A stretch of DNA of 64,000 nt from Pantoea eucrina (GCF_001691555.1 NZ_MAYN01000008.1:1356682-1420681); one strand, 5' to 3'. Positions 39,154-49,397 are shown, counted from the stretch's first letter. Numbers and translations are program-made. The notes: a model not told the origin generated them from the sequence alone.

Positions 39154-39170
39154 ATTAAGTGTTATTTAAC
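39154..39170 (+). promoter_or_regulatory. PmrA-like box before eptA
   Basis: ATTAAG-N5-TTTAAC matches the PmrA pattern (C/T)TTAA(G/T)-N5-(C/T)TTAA(G/T) with one mismatch per half. It lies 92 bp upstream of the eptA start, a suitable distance for activation. Confidence 0.5.
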
Positions 39171-39261
39171 TTTAACAAAAGTTATCATCTGATGTGCGAT
39201 TAAGGTTATCCTCAGATTTCTTCTCTACTGTGCGTCCATTCCGGCTTAATAACGAACCCCA

Positions 39262-40899
39262 ATGAAATCTTCTATTAAGTTACATTGTCACGAAAACCAG
39301 TTTAATTTGCTGGCAGCTCTGCTGTTTGCCGTTGGTCTGAATGCGCTGTTTCTGCGCCAGGCGTGGAAAATCATCACCTATACCCGTCTGCATGACTACC
39401 TTTTTGCCGCCAGTATGCCGGTGGTGCTGACTGCTGCCTTTTATCTCCTGTTTTGCCTGTTTGCCTGGCCCTGGGTGCGTAAGCCGCTATTGAGCGTGCT
39501 GATACTGATCAGTGCAGCGGCCAGCTATTTTATGTTCAGCTTCGGGACCGTGATTGATACCAATATGGTGGCAAACGTTTTTGAATCCAGCGTGCAGGAG
39601 GCAAATGCGCTGATAAGCCCGCGCTGGCTTGTCTGGATGCTGCTGTCAGGAGTGCTGCCGGTGCTGCTTATCGCTGTTGTGCGCGTCAGGCGCAGTCAGC
39701 GCTGGTGGTGGAGCGTATTGCAGCGGCTGGCGGGTGCGCTGGGTGCGCTGCTGGTGATCCTGCTGATGGCTGCCCTGTTCTACAAAGATTACGCGTCACT
39801 CATCCGTAATAACAAAGGAATGGTAAAAATGATCACGCCAGCCAATGTGATCAGCGGTGCCGGTCATTATATCGATAAGCGCTACCTGCAGGGCAGCCAG
39901 GCGCTGATTAAAATCGGACAGGATGCGCACAAAGGCCCGCTGATCGCGCAGGCGGCTAAAAAAACGCTGGTTGTACTGGTTGTAGGGGAAACGGCACGTG
40001 CGGAGAACTTTTCGCTGGGCGGCTATGCGCGCCAGACTAACCCGGAACTGCAGAAACAGCAGGTGATTTACTATCCGCATGCGACGTCGTGCGGCACCGA
40101 GACGGCGGTTTCTGTGCCCTGCATGTTCTCTGTTATGCCGCGCGAACATTACGACGCCGACCTGGCACATCACCAGGAGGGCGTGCTGGATGTGCTGGCT
40201 CACGCCGGAGTCAGCGTATTGTGGCGCGAGAATGATGGCGGCTGCAAAGGCGCATGCAACCGCGTGCCGCACACTGACATGACGCAGTGGTCGTTACCAC
40301 AATATTGCCATAGCGGATTCTGCCTCGATGACGTGCTGCTGCACCGCTTCGATAATTACGTTGACAGTTTACATAACGACAGCGTAATTGTGCTGCATCA
40401 GATGGGAAGTCACGGCCCGGCCTACTATCTGCGCTATCCGGCTGCGTTCCGCCGGTTCACCCCCACCTGTGACAGCAACCAGATTCAGGATTGCGATCCG
40501 CAGGCGCTGGTTAACACCTACGATAATACCCTGCTCTATACCGATAATATGCTGAGCCAGACTATCGACAAGCTAAAAGCACTGAGCAACCGCTTTAATG
40601 TGGCGCTGGTTTATCTCTCCGATCATGGTGAATCGCTGGGCGAACACGGTATGTACCTGCACGGCGCGCCGTGGATGCTTGCCCCGTCACAGCAGACGCA
40701 TATCCCGCTGCTGATGTGGTTCTCACCCGGCTACGCCAGCGCGTTTCATCTGGATGAGACCTGTCTGCGGCGGCAGGCCGCGACGCTGCCGGTCTCGCAG
40801 GATAACCTGTTTCATACGCTGCTGGGCCTGTTCGATATCCGGACACAGGTTTATCAGCCCCAGCTGGATATGATCAAATCGTGCCAGCAAAAAAGCTGA
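39262..40899 (+). CDS. eptA: lipid A phosphoethanolamine transferase, EptA type
   Basis: Inner-membrane enzyme that adds phosphoethanolamine to lipid A and lowers binding of cationic peptides; 545 residues. Five N-terminal membrane segments (about residues 14-32, 48-68, 75-95, 121-141, 150-172), then a periplasmic sulfatase-type domain with VVGETARAENFSLGGY, the nucleophilic threonine region GTETAVSVPCMFS at about residues 278-290, and the metal site YLSDHGESLGEHG. In E. coli eptA is in pmrCAB; here it stands alone between ydhL and nemR. The exact substrate (lipid A versus core) is inferred from sequence type. Confidence 0.88.
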   Translation: MKSSIKLHCHENQFNLLAALLFAVGLNALFLRQAWKIITYTRLHDYLFAASMPVVLTAAFYLLFCLFAWPWVRKPLLSVLILISAAASYFMFSFGTVIDTNMVANVFESSVQEANALISPRWLVWMLLSGVLPVLLIAVVRVRRSQRWWWSVLQRLAGALGALLVILLMAALFYKDYASLIRNNKGMVKMITPANVISGAGHYIDKRYLQGSQALIKIGQDAHKGPLIAQAAKKTLVVLVVGETARAENFSLGGYARQTNPELQKQQVIYYPHATSCGTETAVSVPCMFSVMPREHYDADLAHHQEGVLDVLAHAGVSVLWRENDGGCKGACNRVPHTDMTQWSLPQYCHSGFCLDDVLLHRFDNYVDSLHNDSVIVLHQMGSHGPAYYLRYPAAFRRFTPTCDSNQIQDCDPQALVNTYDNTLLYTDNMLSQTIDKLKALSNRFNVALVYLSDHGESLGEHGMYLHGAPWMLAPSQQTHIPLLMWFSPGYASAFHLDETCLRRQAATLPVSQDNLFHTLLGLFDIRTQVYQPQLDMIKSCQQKS

Positions 40900-40908
40900 C
40901 GCTTGCAT

Positions 40909-40924
40909 TAGACCGACTGGTCTA
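40909..40924. promoter_or_regulatory. NemR operator before nemR
   Basis: TAGACCGACTGGTCTA, with perfect half-sites TAGACC/GGTCTA, matches the NemR box of E. coli. It ends 14 bp before the nemR ATG, supporting autorepression. Confidence 0.8.
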
Positions 40925-40938
40925 CTAGGCTTACGGCC

Positions 40939-41541
40939 ATGAATAAAAGTGTGCAACGTAATGAAACCCGTGAACACCTGCTCGCTACCGGCGAGCAGGT
41001 TTGTCTGCAGCGCGGCTTTACCGGAATGGGCCTCAATGAAGTGCTCACGCTGGCGGCGGTGCCTAAAGGGTCTTTCTATTACTATTTCCGCTCCAAAGAA
41101 GCATTTGGCGTCGCGCTGCTGGAACGCTATTTCGTTAATTATCTGGAGCAGATTAATCAACAGCTCACGCTACCGTCCCTGCCCGCACGTCAGCGACTGC
41201 TGGCACATTTTCGCTCCGGTCAGCAGCTGTTTGCCAGGCAGGGACGCATTATGGGCTGCCTGGGCGTCAAGCTGTCGGCTGAGGTATGCGATCTCTCAGA
41301 ACCGATGCGTGATGCGCTGCAGCGCGGTGCCAGCGCCATTATGGCCGCTTACGCACACTGCCTGACAGAAGCGGCGGCTGAACAGCCGCTGTTATTTAAT
41401 CAGACCCCGGCGCAGCTTGCACAGCGTTGCTACCTGCTCTGGCTGGGAGCCAGCCTGCAGAGCAAAATTTCCCGCGAACCAGACTCCATTAATCTGGCAC
41501 TCAGCACTATCGAACAGTGGCTTAACGGCCCGCAATTTTAA
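40939..41541 (+). CDS. nemR: TetR-family electrophile/bleach sensor NemR
   Basis: Repressor of nemA and gloA that responds to reactive electrophiles and hypochlorite through cysteines. 200 residues. TetR HTH in the N-terminus (GFTGMGLNEVLTLAAVPKGSFYYYF, broken only by ordinary substitutions), and the redox-type cysteines in EQVCLQRG, GCLGVKLSAEVCDL. It is followed after 42 bp by nemA with a second operator-like site between. Confidence 0.94.
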   Translation: MNKSVQRNETREHLLATGEQVCLQRGFTGMGLNEVLTLAAVPKGSFYYYFRSKEAFGVALLERYFVNYLEQINQQLTLPSLPARQRLLAHFRSGQQLFARQGRIMGCLGVKLSAEVCDLSEPMRDALQRGASAIMAAYAHCLTEAAAEQPLLFNQTPAQLAQRCYLLWLGASLQSKISREPDSINLALSTIEQWLNGPQF

Positions 41542-41554
41542 AAACTGATATTTA

Positions 41555-41569
41555 TAGACGACCGGTCTA
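41555..41569. promoter_or_regulatory. second NemR-like site before nemA
   Basis: TAGACGACCGGTCTA carries one perfect half-site (GGTCTA) and a near half-site at shortened spacing, 14 bp before the nemA start. Confidence 0.5.
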
Positions 41570-41583
41570 ATAGAGGAAGTAAC

Positions 41584-42681
41584 ATGGCGAGCAAACAGCT
41601 ATTCTCCCCGCTGAAAGTGGGTGCAATTACCGTTCCTAATCGCGTATTTATGGCACCGCTGACGCGACTGCGCAGCATTGAACCGGGTGACATTCCTACG
41701 CCTATGATGGCTGAGTATTATCAGCAGCGCGCCGGAGCAGGCCTTATTATTACTGAGGCGACGCAGGTCTCTTTCCAGGCTAAAGGCTACGCGGGCGCAC
41801 CGGGCCTGCATACGCAGCAGCAGATTGATGCATGGAAAATGATCAACGAAGGCATTCACGCTGCTCAGGGTCACGTTGCGGTCCAGCTGTGGCATACCGG
41901 CCGCATCTCGCATTACAGCGTGCAGCCAGAGGGCAATGCCCCGGTTGCGCCTTCTGCCCTGCCTGCCGGAACCCGCACCTCGCTGCGTGCCGCTGATGGC
42001 AGCGTTTATCGCGAAGAGACCTCAGTGCCGCGCGAACTGACCGTTGATGAAATCAAACAGATTGTGCAGGATTTCGGACAGGCCGCAGCCAATGCCCGCG
42101 AAGCTGACTTTGACCTGCTTGAACTGCACTCGGCGCACGGCTATCTGATGCACCAGTTCCTGTCGCCTGACTCGAACAAGCGCGACGATGAGTATGGCGG
42201 CTCGATTGAGAAGCGCGGCCGTTTTGCGCTGGAGGTGGTGGATGCAGCCATCGCAAACTGGTCTGCCGATCGCGTCGGGATCCGCGTTTCACCTGTCGGG
42301 GCGTTTCAGAACCTGGAAAATGGCCCGGATGAAGAAGAAGCGGCGCTCTGGTATATCAGCGAACTGGGCAAACGCGGCCTGGCTTATCTGCACCTTTCTG
42401 AGCCAGACTGGGCGGGTGGCAAGCCTTACACTGATGCGTTCCGTGAAAAAGTTCGCGCGGCCTTCCCTGGTGTGATCATCGGTGCCGGCGCCTATAGCGT
42501 GGAAAAAGCGGATGATCTGATTGCGCGCGGTCTGATTGATGCCGTGGCGTTTGGCCGCGACTTTATTGCCAATCCGGATCTGGTTACACGCCTGCAGCAG
42601 GATGCTCCGCTTAATCCGCAGCGTCCGGAAAGTTTCTACGGCGGCGGTGCGGAAGGGTATATCGACTATCCGACACTGTAA
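41584..42681 (+). CDS. nemA: N-ethylmaleimide reductase
   Basis: FMN-dependent ene-reductase of the Old Yellow Enzyme family, 365 residues, detoxifying electrophiles such as N-ethylmaleimide. Motifs: [40 protein letters not shown] (substrate-binding histidine region), RVGIRVSP and [11 protein letters not shown] with [13 protein letters not shown]. It is in the nemR-nemA-gloA unit. Confidence 0.96.
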   Translation: MASKQLFSPLKVGAITVPNRVFMAPLTRLRSIEPGDIPTPMMAEYYQQRAGAGLIITEATQVSFQAKGYAGAPGLHTQQQIDAWKMINEGIHAAQGHVAVQLWHTGRISHYSVQPEGNAPVAPSALPAGTRTSLRAADGSVYREETSVPRELTVDEIKQIVQDFGQAAANAREADFDLLELHSAHGYLMHQFLSPDSNKRDDEYGGSIEKRGRFALEVVDAAIANWSADRVGIRVSPVGAFQNLENGPDEEEAALWYISELGKRGLAYLHLSEPDWAGGKPYTDAFREKVRAAFPGVIIGAGAYSVEKADDLIARGLIDAVAFGRDFIANPDLVTRLQQDAPLNPQRPESFYGGGAEGYIDYPTL

Positions 42682-42688
42682 CTGACAC

Positions 42689-42710
42689 CTGCCGCACAGC
42701 GATGCGGCAG
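42689..42710 (+). other. hairpin between nemA and gloA
   Basis: Stem CTGCCGCA/TGCGGCAG with a six-base loop and no T run. It may separate or stabilise the nemA and gloA parts of the transcript. Confidence 0.45.
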
Positions 42711-42776
42711 CCCCGTTACCCGCTATACTTGCACTGTTTCTGCGTCAAAATCTGACTATTTCGAAAAGAGGATATT

Positions 42777-43184
42777 ATGCGTTTACTTCACACCATGTTA
42801 CGCGTTGGCGATCTGCAACGCTCAATTGACTTTTACACCCGCGTACTGGGTATGCGCGTGCTGCGTCAGAGTGAAAATGCAGAATATAAATATACGCTGG
42901 CCTTTGTTGGCTACACCGAAGAGAGCGAAGGTGCAGTCATTGAGCTGACCTATAACTGGGGCACAGAGAAATATGACCTCGGTAACGCTTATGGTCACAT
43001 CGCACTGGGCGTAGACGATGTCGCAGCCACCTGCGAGCGCATCCGCAGTGCAGGCGGAAACGTAACCCGTGAAGCGGGTCCGGTGAAAGGTGGCAGTACC
43101 ATCATTGCGTTTGTTGAAGATCCCGATGGCTATAAAATTGAGCTGATTGAAAACAAACATGCCGGTCATGGTCTTGGTAACTGA
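42777..43184 (+). CDS. gloA: glyoxalase I
   Basis: Converts the glutathione-methylglyoxal hemithioacetal to S-lactoylglutathione; 135 residues. Nickel-type enzyme: ligands are His5 (RLLHTMLRV), Glu56 (VIELTYNWG), His74 (AYGHIALGV) and Glu122 (YKIELIE), as in E. coli GloA. AAGAGGATATT precedes the start. Being downstream of nemRA ties aldehyde and electrophile detoxification together. Confidence 0.97.
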   Translation: MRLLHTMLRVGDLQRSIDFYTRVLGMRVLRQSENAEYKYTLAFVGYTEESEGAVIELTYNWGTEKYDLGNAYGHIALGVDDVAATCERIRSAGGNVTREAGPVKGGSTIIAFVEDPDGYKIELIENKHAGHGLGN

Positions 43185-43193
43185 TGCCTGACG

Positions 43194-43222
43194 CCAGCCC
43201 GCAAATTTGCGGGCTGGTTTTT
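43194..43222 (+). terminator. terminator after gloA
   Basis: Long stem CCAGCCCGCAAA/TTTGCGGGCTGG followed by five T. Confidence 0.92.
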
Positions 43223-43292
43223 CTCATCTGCTGCACCCTCCCGCCTTTTTTGCCATAATGCGCGCTGCCCTTTTCACTGCTATGAGATCCTG

Positions 43293-43976
43293 ATGTCTGA
43301 ATCGAACGCCCAGAACGCCCTTAACCAACGCTTTCGCGGCTTTTATCCGGTAGTTATTGATGTCGAAACCGCCGGTTTTAATGCGCAGACGGATGCGCTG
43401 CTGGAGATTGCCGCCACGACCCTGAAAATGGATGAGGATGGCTGGCTGCAGCGTGACGAGACCCTGCATTTCCACATTGAACCCTTTGCAGGTGCCCTTC
43501 TTCATCCTGAAGCGCTGGCGTTTACCGGTATCGATCCTTCGAACCCGCTGCGCGGTGCAGTGAGCGAATATGAGGCGCTGCACGCCATCTTTAAACAGGT
43601 GCGTAAAGGCCTTAAAGAGAGTGGCTGCAACCGGGCGATTATTGTGGCGCACAATGCCAATTTTGATCACAGCTTCGTCACGGCGGCAGCTGAGCGTGCC
43701 AGCCTGAAACGTAACCCTTTCCATCCGTTTGCCACCTTTGATACGGCGGCGCTGAGCGGGCTGGTGCTGGGACAGACGGTACTGGCAAAAGCATGCAAGG
43801 CGGCAGGTATTGATTTTGACAGCACGCAGGCGCATTCGGCGCTGTATGATACAGAGCAGACGGCAATGCTGTTTTGCGAGCTGGTTAATCGCTGGAAGCG
43901 TCTGGGCGGCTGGCCGCTGGCGCTAAACGATGCTGAAGCTGAAGGTGACGAGCCCGGCGAAAGCGCGGCAGAGTAA
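43293..43976 (+). CDS. rnt: ribonuclease T
   Basis: 3'-5' exoribonuclease that trims tRNA and other stable RNA ends; 227 residues. DEDDh exonuclease motifs: [20 protein letters not shown] and [10 protein letters not shown]. In E. coli lhr follows rnt; here the next gene is grxD, so lhr is missing from this locus. Confidence 0.96.
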   Translation: MSESNAQNALNQRFRGFYPVVIDVETAGFNAQTDALLEIAATTLKMDEDGWLQRDETLHFHIEPFAGALLHPEALAFTGIDPSNPLRGAVSEYEALHAIFKQVRKGLKESGCNRAIIVAHNANFDHSFVTAAAERASLKRNPFHPFATFDTAALSGLVLGQTVLAKACKAAGIDFDSTQAHSALYDTEQTAMLFCELVNRWKRLGGWPLALNDAEAEGDEPGESAAE

Positions 43977-43983
43977 GATAATG

Positions 43984-44012
43984 AAAAAGGCCGGCATAGC
44001 GCCGGCCTTTTG
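43984..44012. terminator. bidirectional terminator rnt/grxD
   Basis: Stem AAAGGCCGGC/GCCGGCCTTT with a five-base loop and T/A runs on both sides, between convergent rnt and grxD. Confidence 0.88.
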
Positions 44013-44014
44013 CT

Positions 44015-44347
44015 TTATTCCGCTTCTTTGTGTTTCTCAGCGGTTTCTTTGATCAGCGGCTGAAGTTCACCACGCTGGAACATCTCAACGATGATGTCGC
44101 AGCCACCGACCAGCTCCCCATCCACCCACAGCTGCGGGAAGGTTGGCCAGTTAGCGTATTTTGGCATTTCAGCACGGATATCGGGATTCTGCAGAATATC
44201 GACATACGCGAAGCGTTCACCACAGGCAGAGAGCGCCTGCACAGCCTGAGCCGAGAAGCCGCAGCTTGGCAGTTTTGGCGATCCTTTCATATACAGCAGG
44301 ATCGGATTTTCTGCGATCTGGCGCTGAATTTTTTCAACAGTACTCAT
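44015..44347 (-). CDS. grxD: monothiol glutaredoxin 4
   Basis: CGFS-type glutaredoxin that carries or delivers 2Fe-2S clusters, 110 residues. Active site PSCGFSAQAV near residue 30, WPTFPQLWVDGELVGGCDI downstream. It matches E. coli GrxD in length and sequence. It lies convergent to rnt and divergent from mepH. Confidence 0.96.
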   Translation of the reverse strand: MSTVEKIQRQIAENPILLYMKGSPKLPSCGFSAQAVQALSACGERFAYVDILQNPDIRAEMPKYANWPTFPQLWVDGELVGGCDIIVEMFQRGELQPLIKETAEKHKEAE

Positions 44348-44699
44348 TTTTGCCTTCCTTAATTCTTCACTTCGTGTTTGTTTATTGTAGCGACTTCGTC
44401 CCGTGACTGAAAACGGGAATTTGTCTCGTTGCAGCCTGAATCGCCATGTTTGTTAAGTTTGTTGCCCCAGGCGTATGACGAAGTGTGTATTAATACACGA
44501 TTAGCAATAAACCTGCTGTGTTAAACACCTGAAACTGCTCATTTTTGCTACACAGCCACTACTATGAGCTATTTAATAAAAAAGACCTTACCTTTTGTAA
44601 AAAAAGTGGATTAGAATCAATCCGGCGCTGATCGCTGATCAGAATTTTCTAATATTGCCGCGGTCTGCTTCTGCAGTCTGCCGAACCTGTAACCGGACT
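44348..44699. other. grxD/mepH divergent intergenic region
   Basis: 352 bp, AT-rich in the middle, holding the promoters of both genes. I see no RNA gene or conserved operator that I can name. Confidence 0.5.
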
Positions 44700-45488
44700 A
44701 TGCGTTTACTGATTACGCTTTTCATACTGGCTTTTGCTCAGCTGTTTTTTAACGTGGCCGCTGCTTCACCGCACAAGCCGGTTAACGCCAGCCTGCAGAA
44801 AGCGGAGAAAAAGAGCGCGCGCGATGATGAGCGCCGCAAACGACGCCCGGTTAAAACGTCGGCTAAAAAAACACGCGTCACGCCTGTACAAAAAGTTAAA
44901 ACCAAAAAAAACCTCCCCGCAGAGCCTTCTGCCACTACACGCACCGCCCACAAAAAAGGGGCTGCACCCTCTGCCGGTAAAAAATATGGTCATCAGCGTA
45001 CCAGCCGGAAAACAGTGGCAGCAGAAGAGACCACCGATACGCTGACCGGTGTCAGGCTCAGTAAATCTCACCGCCTGCGCTATCAGAAAGCACGTGAAAC
45101 CGCCATGACTAAACTCATGGGCCAGCTGGGCAAACCTTATCAGTGGGGTGGCACCTCTCCGCTTACCGGATTCGACTGCAGTGGTCTGGTCTGGTACGCC
45201 TATAAAGATCTGGTTCGTTTTAAACTGCCGCGTACGGCCAATGAAATGTATCATCTGCGCGACGCTGCCCCCATCAAGCGTGAAATGCTGGAGAAAGGCG
45301 ATCTGGTGTTTTTCCGCATCAATAATCGCGGGACCGCCGATCATGTTGGCGTTTATCTGGGTAACGGCAAATTCATTCAGTCGCCGCGCACCGGCAAGGA
45401 TATTCAGATCAGCGCGCTGGGTGAAGATTACTGGCAGAAACATTATGTTGGCGCACGCCGTATGATGACCCCTAAAACCATTCGCTAA
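44700..45488 (+). CDS. mepH: murein DD-endopeptidase MepH
   Basis: NlpC/P60 family hydrolase that cuts meso-DAP-D-Ala cross-links in peptidoglycan, allowing wall growth. 262 residues. Signal peptide MRLLITLFILAFAQLFFNVA then AAA|S; a very basic low-complexity linker (about residues 25-115, rich in Lys/Arg/Ala); catalytic domain with Cys in FDCSGLVWYA and His in ADHVGVYLGNG. The ATG at 44700 is used because the signal peptide starts there. Confidence 0.93.
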   Translation: MRLLITLFILAFAQLFFNVAAASPHKPVNASLQKAEKKSARDDERRKRRPVKTSAKKTRVTPVQKVKTKKNLPAEPSATTRTAHKKGAAPSAGKKYGHQRTSRKTVAAEETTDTLTGVRLSKSHRLRYQKARETAMTKLMGQLGKPYQWGGTSPLTGFDCSGLVWYAYKDLVRFKLPRTANEMYHLRDAAPIKREMLEKGDLVFFRINNRGTADHVGVYLGNGKFIQSPRTGKDIQISALGEDYWQKHYVGARRMMTPKTIR

Positions 45489-45886
45489 CGGTTGCGCAAC
45501 ACGCAGAACCGCACGGCGTAACGCATTCGCGCTTCACGCCGGCACAGCCGCAAGGTCACGGCAGTTATCAGCAGCCGCACTGCGCCTGAAGTCTCCGTTG
45601 CCGCTTTCTGCCTGCACCACACGCTTTCGTATCTATCGCCGGAATAGAATTATTTTCGCCTGGCCGCAGGTAAACATCTCGTTTTATGACCCTCACCTTG
45701 CTAGAATCGCCGCCTTTCGTTGCGCAACACCTTTTGCGCACGCTGCTGTCATTATCTGCCACGGTTAATTACTCGCCTTAAATCAGCCATTTTTATGCTG
45801 AAATCGGGCAGAAAACCCTGCGCAGACGCAAACGTTTAACACTATACTTATCATAAAGTTGCGATAGGTTTAAGAGGTCCATTTTC
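45489..45886. other. mepH-purR intergenic region
   Basis: 398 bp without a credible gene. The last 60 bp contain the PurR operator. A possible -10-like TATACTTATCATAAAG lies at 45843-45858, just downstream of the operator. Confidence 0.5.
45826..45841 (+). promoter_or_regulatory. PurR operator before purR
   Basis: ACGCAAACGTTTAACA matches the PurR box ACGCAAACGTTTTCGT at the first twelve positions. It lies 46 bp before the purR start; purR is autoregulated in E. coli. Confidence 0.75.
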
Positions 45887-46912
45887 ATGGCAACAATTAA
45901 AGATGTGGCAAAACGCGCTGGCGTATCAACGACCACGGTTTCGCACGTCATCAATAAAACGCGCTTTGTCGCTGAAGAGACGCGTAATGCCGTGTGGGAA
46001 GCAATTAAAGCGCTGCACTATTCTCCCAGCGCTGTCGCCCGCAGCCTGAAGGTCAATCACACTAAGACGCTGGGTCTGCTGGCAACCTCCAGTGAAGCCC
46101 CCTACTTTGCTGAAATTATTGAAGCAATTGAGCATCACTGCTTCGCTCAGGGCTATACGCTGATACTGGGCAATGCGCATAACGACTTACAAAAGCAGCG
46201 CGCCTATCTGTCGATGATGGCGCAAAAGCGGGTCGATGGCCTGCTGGTGATGTGCTCTGAGTATCCGGACGATCTGCTTCAGATGCTGGAAGAGAATCGT
46301 AATATCCCGATGGTGGTGATGGACTGGGGCGCTTCACGCGGTGATTTTACCGATACCGTACAGGATAACGCATTCCAGGGCGGCTATCTGGCCGGTCGTT
46401 ACCTGATCGAGCGTGGTCATCGCGATATTGGCGCGATTCCGGGTCAGCTGGAGCGTAATACCGGCGGCGGACGGCACGCCGGCTTTTTACAGGCGATGCA
46501 TGAAGCGGGTATCACGGTGCGTGCCGAGTGGATCGTACAGGGCGATTTTGAGCCTGAATCGGGTTATCAGGCGATGCAGCAGATCCTGAGCCAGAAGCAG
46601 CGCCCTACCGCTGTGTTCTGCGGCGGCGATATCATGGCAATGGGCGCGATCTGCGCCGCCGATGAGATGGGCCTGCGCGTTCCGCAGGATATTTCGGTGA
46701 TCGGCTATGACAATGTGCGCAATGCCCGCTACTTTACGCCGGCGCTGACGACGGTGCATCAGCCTAAAGCGCAGCTGGGCGAGAAAGCGCTGGAGATGCT
46801 GCTGGATCGCATCACCAGCAAACGCGAAGAGCCGCAAACGATTGAAGTTCAGCCCAGCCTGATTGAGCGTCGCTCTGTCGGGGACGGTCCGTTTCGCGAC
46901 TATCGCCGCTAA
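45887..46912 (+). CDS. purR: purine repressor PurR
   Basis: LacI-family repressor of purine biosynthesis, with hypoxanthine or guanine as corepressor. 341 residues. HTH and hinge helix at residues 1-56 ([20 protein letters not shown], then [10 protein letters not shown]), periplasmic-binding-type core with [13 protein letters not shown] and [29 protein letters not shown] precedes the start. Its stop overlaps the stop of the convergent punR by three bases. Confidence 0.97.
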   Translation: MATIKDVAKRAGVSTTTVSHVINKTRFVAEETRNAVWEAIKALHYSPSAVARSLKVNHTKTLGLLATSSEAPYFAEIIEAIEHHCFAQGYTLILGNAHNDLQKQRAYLSMMAQKRVDGLLVMCSEYPDDLLQMLEENRNIPMVVMDWGASRGDFTDTVQDNAFQGGYLAGRYLIERGHRDIGAIPGQLERNTGGGRHAGFLQAMHEAGITVRAEWIVQGDFEPESGYQAMQQILSQKQRPTAVFCGGDIMAMGAICAADEMGLRVPQDISVIGYDNVRNARYFTPALTTVHQPKAQLGEKALEMLLDRITSKREEPQTIEVQPSLIERRSVGDGPFRDYRR

Positions 46913-47820
46913 GCGCGGCGTTCGCTGAGCCACTCATGGTTTAGCGTCTCAGCATCACCCAGGTAAGCCAGCAGCCACGTCAGTGCCGGTGATGCCCGCT
47001 GCCCGGCCCAGCTGACGCAGCAGGGGCTGTCCGGAAAAGGCTGCGGCAGGATCAGTTCTGCCAGCGCGCCGCTATCCAGTAGCGGTCGCGCCAGATGTCC
47101 CGGGATCATCCCCACGCACAGGCCAGCCTGCAGGCAGTCGATCCCGGTTTCCCACTCCGGCACCACCAGCCGGCGCTGATTATCCAGCGTCCATGTCATA
47201 CGACGCGGGAGTGCGCGCGACGTATCCTCCAGCACCAGCGACGGCCATGCGCGCAGCGCCTCTTCATCAGGATGCGCGCTCTGCGCCAGCGGATGATCCG
47301 GACTGACCACGCAGCGCCAGTTAAGGGCACCCATATCCTGAAAAGCAAAGCGCCCGCCGACCGGGATCGCCTGCGTGGCACCAATGGCCACGTCAACCCG
47401 GCCATCGGCGAGCGCATCCCATACGCCGTTGAACACCTCATAGCTGATGATCAGCTCCATATCGGGAAAATGGCGATAGAAATCTTTAACCAGCTGGCGC
47501 GTGCGCTGCGGCTTAACAATGCAGTCTACGGCAATACTGAGTTGGCCGCGCCAGCCGTTGGCCAGCTGCTGACACTGACGTCGCGTCGCCAGCATTTTTT
47601 TGATAACAGAGCGCCCTTCACGCACAAAATGCTCGCCTGCCGGCGTCAGGACCACCTCCCGATGCTGGCGTTCAAACAGCTCCACGGCAAGCCAGCTCTC
47701 CAACTGCCTGATGGTATAGCTGATGGCAGAAGGCACGCGGTGCAGTTCCTGTGCCGCCGCGCTGAAACTTCCGGTGCGAGCCACGGCATCTGCTACCTCA
47801 AGCGCATATTCAGACCACAT
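46909..47820 (-). CDS. punR: LysR-family regulator PunR (YdhB)
   Basis: LysR-type activator, 303 residues. N-terminal winged [23 protein letters not shown] and [21 protein letters not shown]-terminal effector domain with [19 protein letters not shown]. In E. coli PunR activates the divergent exporter gene punC in response to purine nucleosides. The ATG of MWSEYA matches E. coli; a start ten codons earlier is not supported. Divergent from punC with a 112-bp gap. Confidence 0.93.
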   Translation of the reverse strand: MWSEYALEVADAVARTGSFSAAAQELHRVPSAISYTIRQLESWLAVELFERQHREVVLTPAGEHFVREGRSVIKKMLATRRQCQQLANGWRGQLSIAVDCIVKPQRTRQLVKDFYRHFPDMELIISYEVFNGVWDALADGRVDVAIGATQAIPVGGRFAFQDMGALNWRCVVSPDHPLAQSAHPDEEALRAWPSLVLEDTSRALPRRMTWTLDNQRRLVVPEWETGIDCLQAGLCVGMIPGHLARPLLDSGALAELILPQPFPDSPCCVSWAGQRASPALTWLLAYLGDAETLNHEWLSERRA

Positions 47821-47932
47821 ATTTTTTGCCTTCAAAAAATTTAACAGCACTCTGCAAATATTAGCGTTTCACAAAGCTGACTGCACCCTTTTACACTCCT
47901 TCGCGTTTCCCTGCCAAATGAGAAAAATAGTG

Positions 47933-49123
47933 ATGTCTTCAAAAGGATTTCTGCCTTATCTGGCGCTGCTGAGCATGCTCGGCTTTCTTGCCACGGATAT
48001 GTATCTGCCTGCATTCAGCGACATGCAGCGTGACTTTGCCACCGCACCGGGTGTTATCAGCGCCAGTCTGAGCCTGTTTCTGGCGGGCTTTGCCTGTGCG
48101 CAGGTAGGCTGGGGATTACTCTCTGACCGTATTGGCCGCAAACCGGTTCTCCTGGCTGGCCTGTCGATATTTGCCCTGAGCTGTCTGGCCATGTTGTGGG
48201 CAGACAACGTCTGGCTGATGCTGGCACTGCGTTTTATTCAGGCCGTGGGCGTGTGCGCCGCCGCCGTAAGCTGGCAGGCGCTGGTTATCGATCGCTACCC
48301 TAAAGCGCAGGCCAATAAAGTGTTTGCCACTATCATGCCGCTGGTTGCGCTCTCTCCCGCTCTGGCTCCGCTGCTGGGCGCCTGGCTGATGAGCCATTTT
48401 CACTGGCGTACTATCTTCCTGGTGCTGACGCTGATTACGCTGGTGCTGCTGGCTGGGACGCTTAAGCTCCGCTCGCCGCGAATCTCTCCTGCAGCGCGCG
48501 GCGATCAGCCTGGCTGGCTGGCGCTGCTGGCAACCCGCGCCTATAGCGGCAATGTCCTGATTTACTCCGCCTGCTCTGCCAGTTTTTTTGCCTGGCTGAC
48601 AGGTTCACCCTTTATTCTGGCGGCGGCAGGCTTAACCCCGGCAGATATCGGACTTAGCTATGTGCCGCAGACGATTGCCTTTCTGATTGGCGGTTTTGGC
48701 TGTCGTGCGCTGCTTAATCGTTTTCAGGGTGCGCAGCTGCTGCCGTGGCTGCTGCTGATTTACAGCCTGAGCATTGTGAGCCTGTTTGCGGTTGCGCTGC
48801 AGCCCGCCCCGTCGCTGTTTGCCCTGCTGCTGCCTTTCTGCGGTATGGCTCTGGCAAACGGCGCTATCTACCCGATTGTGGTTGCCAGCGCGCTGGCGCC
48901 GTTCCCGCATGCCAGCGGTAAAGCAGCGGGTTTACAGAATCTGCTGCAGCTTGGCTTATGCTTCCTTGCCAGTCTGATTGTCTCAGCGGGTTTGCAGCAG
49001 GCGCTTTATCACACTACGCTGGTAATGGTAAGTACGGTGGTTCTTGCCTGGGTGGGCTTCATCTGGCAGCGTGCGACAGTAAAATCCGCTGACATCCCCC
49101 ATCCCTGCGAAGAGAACGCCTGA
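47933..49123 (+). CDS. punC: major facilitator exporter PunC (YdhC)
   Basis: Twelve-helix MFS drug:H+ antiporter-type protein, 396 residues, with [17 protein letters not shown] near the N-terminus, [12 protein letters not shown] between helices 2 and 3, and [11 protein letters not shown]. In E. coli it transports purine nucleosides or related drugs and is controlled by PunR. The start at [10 protein letters not shown] is chosen by alignment; a frame reaching back to 47723 runs through punR and is not real, and an ATG at 47918 is an alternative. Confidence 0.9.
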   Translation: MSSKGFLPYLALLSMLGFLATDMYLPAFSDMQRDFATAPGVISASLSLFLAGFACAQVGWGLLSDRIGRKPVLLAGLSIFALSCLAMLWADNVWLMLALRFIQAVGVCAAAVSWQALVIDRYPKAQANKVFATIMPLVALSPALAPLLGAWLMSHFHWRTIFLVLTLITLVLLAGTLKLRSPRISPAARGDQPGWLALLATRAYSGNVLIYSACSASFFAWLTGSPFILAAAGLTPADIGLSYVPQTIAFLIGGFGCRALLNRFQGAQLLPWLLLIYSLSIVSLFAVALQPAPSLFALLLPFCGMALANGAIYPIVVASALAPFPHASGKAAGLQNLLQLGLCFLASLIVSAGLQQALYHTTLVMVSTVVLAWVGFIWQRATVKSADIPHPCEENA

Positions 49124-49148
49124 GCCGGCCTCGCGCTATTTTACCTGA

Positions 49149-49185
49149 CAGTGACCCGCCCGCGCAGTCGCGCTGCGGGTCACTG
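49149..49185 (+). terminator. hairpin after punC
   Basis: Eleven-base stem CAGTGACCCGC/GCGGGTCACTG with a 15-base loop, no T run. Probably the 3' end of the punC transcript. Confidence 0.45.
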
Positions 49186-49397
49186 GCTCGTCTGTCTGTT
49201 AAAACAATAAAAGCGCGTCCGGTATTTCCGGGACGGTGCCTGCGTGTGGCCAGACGACTGCGCCTCGCGCAAATCCGGACTATTCATACCTCTGTTAATG
49301 TGGTTTAGCTGCGCACGGCACGACCCTGCGTTCTTTCACAGACCTGATGCAGACCCTCCTGTTTCACAGGTCACGTTTACAAGGTGATGGAGAAGCT

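Noticed and set aside
47723..47932. 70-codon N-terminal extension of punC
   Set aside because: It runs antisense through punR and is not hydrophobic; alignment and the MSSKGF start support 47933.
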